This document shows, in pieces, positions 61,196-64,000 of a stretch of DNA of 64,000 nucleotides; the first letter of the stretch is position 1; each line of letters starts with the position of its first letter. Source of the DNA: an uncultured Planktomarina sp. (GTDB lineage Bacteria > Pseudomonadota > Alphaproteobacteria > Rhodobacterales > Rhodobacteraceae); contig CAJJBJ010000002.1 of the NCBI GenBank assembly GCA_905182455.1, positions 1 through 64,000 on the forward strand, read 5' to 3'. A program made the position numbers and the translations under genes. The notes beneath the pieces were generated by a model. It saw only the letters and a list, made by a program, of their open reading frames with translations, made no database searches and had not been told where the DNA came from.

Positions 61196-62293
61196 TTGTC
61201 AGTTAGGCGCGTTCTCTTGTCGAATCCGAGGCTTGAAATTCGAAATATATCGCGTCGATTTGATGCGCTAACGGCAGCGGATGATGTCTGCTTAAGCCTG
61301 CAACAGGGGCAGGTGACCTGTTTGTTGGGTCCATCGGGATGCGGAAAATCAACCACTTTGCGCATTGTGGCCGGGGTTGAGCGTCAAGACAGCGGTCAGA
61401 TCTTCGTGGATGGCGCATTGGTTTGCGACGGCATTCGCAGTTTACCACCAGAGCAACGTAATATTGGCATGATGTTTCAAGATTTCGCTCTATTTCCGCA
61501 TCTATCTGTATGGGAAAACGTGGCTTTTGGGCTGCGTGGTGCAAAATCAGCCCGGAAGACCCGAGCGCATGAGCTGCTCGAACGGGTTGATTTGGCAGGC
61601 TACGGCGCGCACATGCCACATGAATTGTCAGGAGGCGAACAACAGCGCGTTGCCCTTGCGCGAGCCGTGGCTCCTCGCCCGAAAATCATGTTGTTAGATG
61701 AGCCATTCTCAGGGCTGGATGACCGGTTGCGCGACGGCGTTAGGGATGAAGCACTCAAAGTGCTGCGCGAAGATGGCGCGGCTGTTTTGATGGTGACGCA
61801 TGATCCCGCCGAAGCCATGAAGATGTCGGATGAGATTGCCCTGATGCGTGGGGGCCGGATCGTGCAAAAAGGCGCGCCCTATACGATTTACAATTCACCG
61901 GCTGATCGGGACGCTGCATCTTTTTTTAGTGATATCAACGTAATGACGGCTAAGGTGAAAGGTTCTTTGGCACAAACGCCCTTTGGTGAGTTTTTTGCGC
62001 CCGGCCATGCGGATGGCACGATCTTGGATATCGTTATTCGTCCACAATATCTGCGGATTGATTTTGACCGTGCTGGACAAGGGCCAACCCCAACCGACGC
62101 GATGGGCCAAGCGGCACGGGCTAAAGTGCAACGGGCCCGGTTCTTGGGGCAAAATTCGCTGGTCGATTTCAAGCTGGAACAGGGGGCTATTCTGACCGCC
62201 TCGGTCCCTTCAGTGTTTTTACCAAAAGCGGGCACGCCGTTTTGGTTGCTGGCACCGCGCAAACATTGTTACGTATTCCCTCGGCCTGCCTAG
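61196..62293 (+). CDS. ABC transporter ATP-binding protein (Fe3+/spermidine type)
   Basis: A 365-residue importer ATPase of the FbpC/PotA class. Walker A is GPSGCGKST, the Q-loop FQDFALFPHL, the signature LSGGEQQRVALARA, Walker B IMLLDEPFSGLD, and the H-loop His in MVTHDPAEAM. A C-terminal TOBE-type regulatory domain follows (about 240-360). No permease or binding-protein gene is adjacent, only the dead methyltransferase upstream, so the substrate is unknown. There is no ATG; TTG at 61196 or 61217 are the candidate starts. Its stop codon shares CTAG with the convergent regulator gene. Confidence 0.88.
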   Translation: MSVRRVLLSNPRLEIRNISRRFDALTAADDVCLSLQQGQVTCLLGPSGCGKSTTLRIVAGVERQDSGQIFVDGALVCDGIRSLPPEQRNIGMMFQDFALFPHLSVWENVAFGLRGAKSARKTRAHELLERVDLAGYGAHMPHELSGGEQQRVALARAVAPRPKIMLLDEPFSGLDDRLRDGVRDEALKVLREDGAAVLMVTHDPAEAMKMSDEIALMRGGRIVQKGAPYTIYNSPADRDAASFFSDINVMTAKVKGSLAQTPFGEFFAPGHADGTILDIVIRPQYLRIDFDRAGQGPTPTDAMGQAARAKVQRARFLGQNSLVDFKLEQGAILTASVPSVFLPKAGTPFWLLAPRKHCYVFPRPA

Positions 62294-62973
62294 GGTTTGA
62301 CCACTCTTTGCCCACGCGCCTTATTCCAAGCCAAATAATCCACTAAGGTTTTGCCAGGCTCATCCACAAAACCCGCAGGCATCGCATCTAGGCTGTCGAT
62401 TTTATCGACGCGCATGGTCACAAATCCGTTGCCGGTTTCGCTCCAAGCCGCCAGTGTCCAAAGCCTGCCCCAGTAATCCAAGGCCAAGGGGCGCAGTTTG
62501 GAGATATCCTCGCCCACACTGATCTGCATCTTTTGCCGTGCGCGAATGGATTGCCGCAGTTTCGGCATATGCTGAAACCCACGCGCCGCATCAGCAAAAG
62601 GGTAGGTGGCGAAAGACCAACCCGACGCTGCTGCACTGTCTTCCGGTAAAACCCCATCCATTCGGCGCGACAGGGCTTTCGCGGCATTGGCCAACTCGGT
62701 GTCATCACTTTCACCCACAGCCGCCAGCCCGAGATGCAGCGCTTCCAGCTCGGTTTTGGTGAGATTGAGGGCCGGGAGCGTATAGGCTGCGGTAATTTGA
62801 TACCCCACTCCGCGTTCTCCGCGGATGGGCACGCCCGAAGCCGCCAACGTGTCCATGTCTCGGTATAGGGTGCGCAAAGACATTCCCACAAGCGCAGCCA
62901 AGTCGCAGGCGCGATAGAGGTTTCCGTCCCGCAGTATCTGAATCAATGAAAAAAGTCGGTCTTTACGTGCCAT
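62290..62973 (-). CDS. YafY-type HTH/WYL transcriptional regulator
   Basis: A 227-residue DNA-binding regulator. A DeoR-like winged HTH forms the N-terminus (MARKDRLFSLIQILRDG, with LAALVGMSLRTLYRDMDTLAASG as recognition region). A WYL domain follows, with the sensing segment LRPLALDYWGRLWTLAAWSE. WYL proteins bind small or nucleic acid ligands; target genes are unknown. The start at 62973 matches relatives; the open frame extends 31 codons further upstream without resemblance. Divergent from tatA. Confidence 0.88.
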   Translation of the reverse strand: MARKDRLFSLIQILRDGNLYRACDLAALVGMSLRTLYRDMDTLAASGVPIRGERGVGYQITAAYTLPALNLTKTELEALHLGLAAVGESDDTELANAAKALSRRMDGVLPEDSAAASGWSFATYPFADAARGFQHMPKLRQSIRARQKMQISVGEDISKLRPLALDYWGRLWTLAAWSETGNGFVTMRVDKIDSLDAMPAGFVDEPGKTLVDYLAWNKARGQRVVKP

Positions 62974-63089
62974 ACTGACATAATAATGGCAGTTGAGATC
63001 CACGGCAACGTCAAAATGCACGGAAGCCGCTTTCTGCCGCCTGAGAACTGTTTTAGAAGTGATCAACAGTTAATCAAAGGATAGTTGAT

Positions 63090-63317
63090 ATGACCCCTGC
63101 ATTCCTAACGAACATCCCGCCTATGGGCTACGTGATCATCGCCCTCGTTGTTTTGGTGCTTTTTGGCCGTGGTAAAATTTCCGCTATGATGGGCGAAATG
63201 GGAAAAGGCATCACCGCTTTCAAAAAAGGCGTGAATGATAGCCAGCAAGAGATTGAAGAAGCCGCTTCTGAAGGTGCGAAAGACGTGACGCCTGAAGCTG
63301 AAAAAGAAAAATCCTAA
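63090..63317 (+). CDS. tatA: Sec-independent translocase subunit TatA
   Basis: TatA (75 aa) oligomerises to form the channel for folded twin-arginine proteins. It has one short TM helix (MGYVIIALVVLVLFGRGKI), the FGRGK hinge, an amphipathic helix and an acidic C-terminal tail. GGATAG precedes the ATG. tatB follows after 35 nt. Confidence 0.95.
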   Translation: MTPAFLTNIPPMGYVIIALVVLVLFGRGKISAMMGEMGKGITAFKKGVNDSQQEIEEAASEGAKDVTPEAEKEKS

Positions 63318-63352
63318 TCGTTATTACTCACCTGTTGTAAGGAAGGTTCTCG

Positions 63353-63925
63353 ATGTTTGGATTGGGATGGGCCGAAATTTTGGTTGCGGGCATTGTTGGC
63401 CTAATCGTAATTGGCCCCAAAGAATTGCCTGTAGTTTTTCGCAAAATTGGCCAATTTGTTGGCAAAGCAAAAGGCATGGCTCGGGATTTTAGCCGCGCCA
63501 TGAATGATGCTGCCGACGAGTCGGGCATGAAAGACGCGATGGACTCGATGAATTCCCTCCAAGACGGTGTGCGCAGCGTGACCGACCCCACCACAAAGTG
63601 GAAAGATTTTGTGCCCGGTGCTGAACTCGCCAAAGGTGATGCAGACAGGGCTGAAAAAGCGAAAAAAATGCATGACGCTATGGCCGATAAGGCTCAAGGG
63701 CGTTTGGATGCTGCGAAAGCGGCCAACGAGGCGGCCGAGACCTATGCGGCCCCAAAAAAACCTGTGGGCAAAAAGTCATTGGCGGCCAAAACTGCGGTCA
63801 AGGCTCCGGCTAAATCTCCTGCCAAAGCTGCCCCGGCAAAAAAACCTGGGACCGTTGCCAAAGAGGTGGCGCCAAAAAAACCTGCTGCGAATCTCGCAGA
63901 TCCTAAGTCGGGCAAAACGACATGA
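63353..63925 (+). CDS. tatB: Sec-independent translocase subunit TatB
   Basis: TatB (190 aa) forms the signal-peptide receptor with TatC. The N-terminus MFGLGWAEILVAGIVGLIVIGPKELP has the TM helix with the conserved Glu and the GPKELP hinge, then an amphipathic helix (FRKIGQFVGKAKGMARDFSRAM). The last 70 residues are Lys/Ala/Pro-rich and disordered. Its stop overlaps the tatC ATG (ATGA). Confidence 0.95.
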   Translation: MFGLGWAEILVAGIVGLIVIGPKELPVVFRKIGQFVGKAKGMARDFSRAMNDAADESGMKDAMDSMNSLQDGVRSVTDPTTKWKDFVPGAELAKGDADRAEKAKKMHDAMADKAQGRLDAAKAANEAAETYAAPKKPVGKKSLAAKTAVKAPAKSPAKAAPAKKPGTVAKEVAPKKPAANLADPKSGKTT

Positions 63926-64000
63926 GCAGCGAAAACGAAACCTTAGAAGAGTCCTCTGCGCCCCTCATTGAGCATCTCACCGAGCTTCGCACCTGTCTTA
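63922..64000 (+). CDS. tatC: Sec-independent translocase subunit TatC (start only)
   Basis: The first 26 codons of tatC are present, with APLIEHLTELRTCL, the conserved cytoplasmic N-terminal helix that recognises twin-arginine signal peptides. The gene is cut by the window end. It completes the tatABC operon. Confidence 0.9.
   Translation, partial: MSSENETLEESSAPLIEHLTELRTCL

Overview
The window is a chromosomal segment of an alphaproteobacterium. It is most likely a pelagic member of the Roseobacter group (Rhodobacterales): the nuo operon carries small accessory genes typical of that group (DUF5337- and DUF5333-like), and the bmt / corrinoid protein / DUF1638 trio, the Rhodobacterales-style RNase E and the DUF-sized gene neighbours all match it. 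Base composition looks only moderately GC-rich (low-to-mid 50s percent by eye), below most cultured roseobacters. A Planktomarina/RCA-like lineage would fit, but that is an inference. There is no phage, plasmid, CRISPR or capsule locus; apart from one IS5-type element the window is core genome.

Layout. 1-2.5 kb: tRNA-Asn, an MBL hydrolase, an EnvZ-like kinase and a CAU tRNA. 2.6-5.9 kb: purM-purN, rnd, sufE. 5.9-8.6 kb (minus): homocysteine methyltransferase bmt, a corrinoid protein and DUF1638, which look like parts of a split B12 methionine synthase. 8.9-10.6 kb: purC-purS-purQ. 10.6-13.7 kb: a DctB/DctD-like two-component pair whose regulator lacks the GAFTGA loop. 14.1-16.9 kb: rne. 17.0-20.0 kb: tusA, ccdA, a dead cytochrome P450 and a frameshifted DNA alkylation repair gene. 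20.1-24.1 kb: glmU-glmS and gph. 24.1-26.7 kb: an MmgE/PrpD protein divergent from a DegT-type aminotransferase. 26.8-34.1 kb: the leucine/isovalerate degradation operon (ivd, mccB, mccA, mvaB, liuC), preceded by a palindromic operator. 34.2-50.9 kb: the complete 14-gene complex I operon with four extra small genes and a dead sulfotransferase gene. 50.9-54.1 kb: birA, coaX, rnj. 54.2-57.6 kb (minus): an RhlE-like helicase and prfC. 58-59 kb: the IS5-type element. 59.2-64 kb: an atypical SDR, a dead ArsM-like methyltransferase, an ABC ATPase, a YafY-type regulator and tatA-tatB-tatC (cut by the window end).

The most striking property is the number of broken reading frames. Single 1-2 nt indels interrupt rne, glmS, nuoA and coaX, all expected to be needed for growth, plus mccB, mvaB (twice) and the alkylation repair gene; mccA has one in-frame TGA. 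Three other loci (P450, sulfotransferase, ArsM-like) are disrupted by several lesions each and are genuine pseudogenes. The lesions in essential genes suggest residual assembly or sequencing indels, whereas the old pseudogenes and perhaps the leucine operon show real gene decay. Raw reads would separate the two.

I saw no wholly new multi-gene system. The best candidates for new biology are the bmt-corrinoid-DUF1638 module with its structured 175-nt intergenic region, the GAFTGA-less DctD, the accessory genes inside the nuo operon, and the unnamed secreted and membrane proteins inside the leucine operon.
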